Positions 63,655 to 64,000 of a DNA stretch of 64,000 nucleotides are shown piece after piece (within the stretch, counting starts at the first letter, position 1; each line of letters opens with the position of its first letter). The DNA lies in NCBI GenBank assembly GCA_017165825.1, contig CM029383.1:7916991-7980990 (forward strand), given 5' to 3'. The position numbers and the translations under genes were made by a program. The notes beneath the pieces were generated by a model. It searched no databases and had not been told where the DNA came from. It saw nothing but the letters and a program-made list of their open reading frames with translations. Origin of the DNA: Hepsetus odoe. Its lineage: Eukaryota; Chordata; Actinopteri; Characiformes; Hepsetidae.

Positions 63655-64000
63655 TTACTGAGTTCCATCCAGATCTTCCTTGAGTATTTGTTGAAAGATG
63701 ATGATCCTCTGATGCAGGACTTGAAGGAAGCTGAAGTCATATCTTTGGAGCTCTGCCAGCTCTCTTGCTAATTTCTGTGCTTGAATTTTTTGTTCGGCTT
63801 CCTCGAACATCTCCTGGGTGAAGTAATTCCCACCGTTGGCTGAGACCATCTCATCGATCTTAAGGAAGAGCCTCCTAATCTGACATGTCTTTATGATTTT
63901 GTTGTTGTCAAAGACGTCGTATCGATTCCCGCAAGACTGGACAACCTTTTGGAGCTGCGGATGTCCACTGTGCACATACTCGTCTATGGTTTTACCTTTC
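63655..64000 (-). CDS. GIMAP GTPase, C-terminal part; runs off the window
   Basis: The minus frame is open from 64000 to the stop at 63655. The first visible residues are KGKTIDEYVHSGHPQLQKVV, followed by a G5-like CGNRYDVFDNN. Next come RRLFLKIDEMVSANGGNYFTQEMFEEAEQ and a Gln/Glu/Lys-rich helical tail. This matches the end of an AIG1 G domain plus the C-terminal helical region of fish GIMAP4- or GIMAP7-like proteins. The P-loop and start are beyond base 64000, so intactness cannot be judged. It faces the other GIMAP gene tail-to-tail across about 11 kb. Confidence 0.85.
   Translation of the reverse strand, partial: KGKTIDEYVHSGHPQLQKVVQSCGNRYDVFDNNKIIKTCQIRRLFLKIDEMVSANGGNYFTQEMFEEAEQKIQAQKLARELAELQRYDFSFLQVLHQRIIIFQQILKEDLDGTQ

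Overview
This window looks like nuclear DNA of a ray-finned (teleost) fish. The support is an intronless olfactory amine-receptor (TAAR) array of the fish-specific 'clade III' type, intron-containing GIMAP immune-GTPase genes, Rex1/Babar-like and RTE-like LINE copies, Ty3/Gypsy debris, many tRNA-headed SINEs and abundant micro- and minisatellites. The species cannot be fixed from sequence alone.

Layout. 1-1.4 kb: deleted RTE-type LINE and a Gypsy integrase relic. 2.4-44.4 kb: eleven apparently intact single-exon TAAR genes, with receptors 1-5 on +, 6-8 on -, and 9-11 on +, plus one TAAR pseudogene fragment near 40.2 kb. Between receptors 1 and 2 lies a 5'-truncated Rex1-like LINE with a long open reverse-transcriptase frame. 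Between receptors 2 and 3 lies a 5.1-kb minisatellite (8.7-13.8 kb) with a 16-bp unit. Between receptors 3 and 4 lies a long but internally deleted RTE LINE. 44.4-48.8 kb: no recognised gene. 48.85-52.64 kb: a four-exon GIMAP gene encoding a degenerate and then a normal AIG1 GTPase domain, ending in a CaaX-like tail. 52.6-63.6 kb: no recognised gene, only SINEs and simple repeats. 63.655-64.0 kb (-): the 3' end of a second GIMAP gene running off the window.

How the genes relate. All eleven receptors lack the classical amine-binding Asp at 3.32 and carry an acidic residue at 5.42 (Asp in ten, Glu in receptor 2). That is the arrangement described for non-classical amine recognition in fish TAARs. 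Every receptor is preceded by the same compact promoter: a GTGGGAGG-type box exactly 21 bp (20 bp in receptor 1) upstream of a TATA-like box, 56-100 bp before the ATG. The segment encoding TM1-TM2 is almost identical between receptors at nucleotide level, while TM3-TM5 diverge, which suggests repeated gene conversion. The GIMAP genes flank the array and are not expected to share its function.

Homology calls are from reading motifs by eye. No database search, alignment or phylogeny was run. The boundaries of old repeats are approximate.
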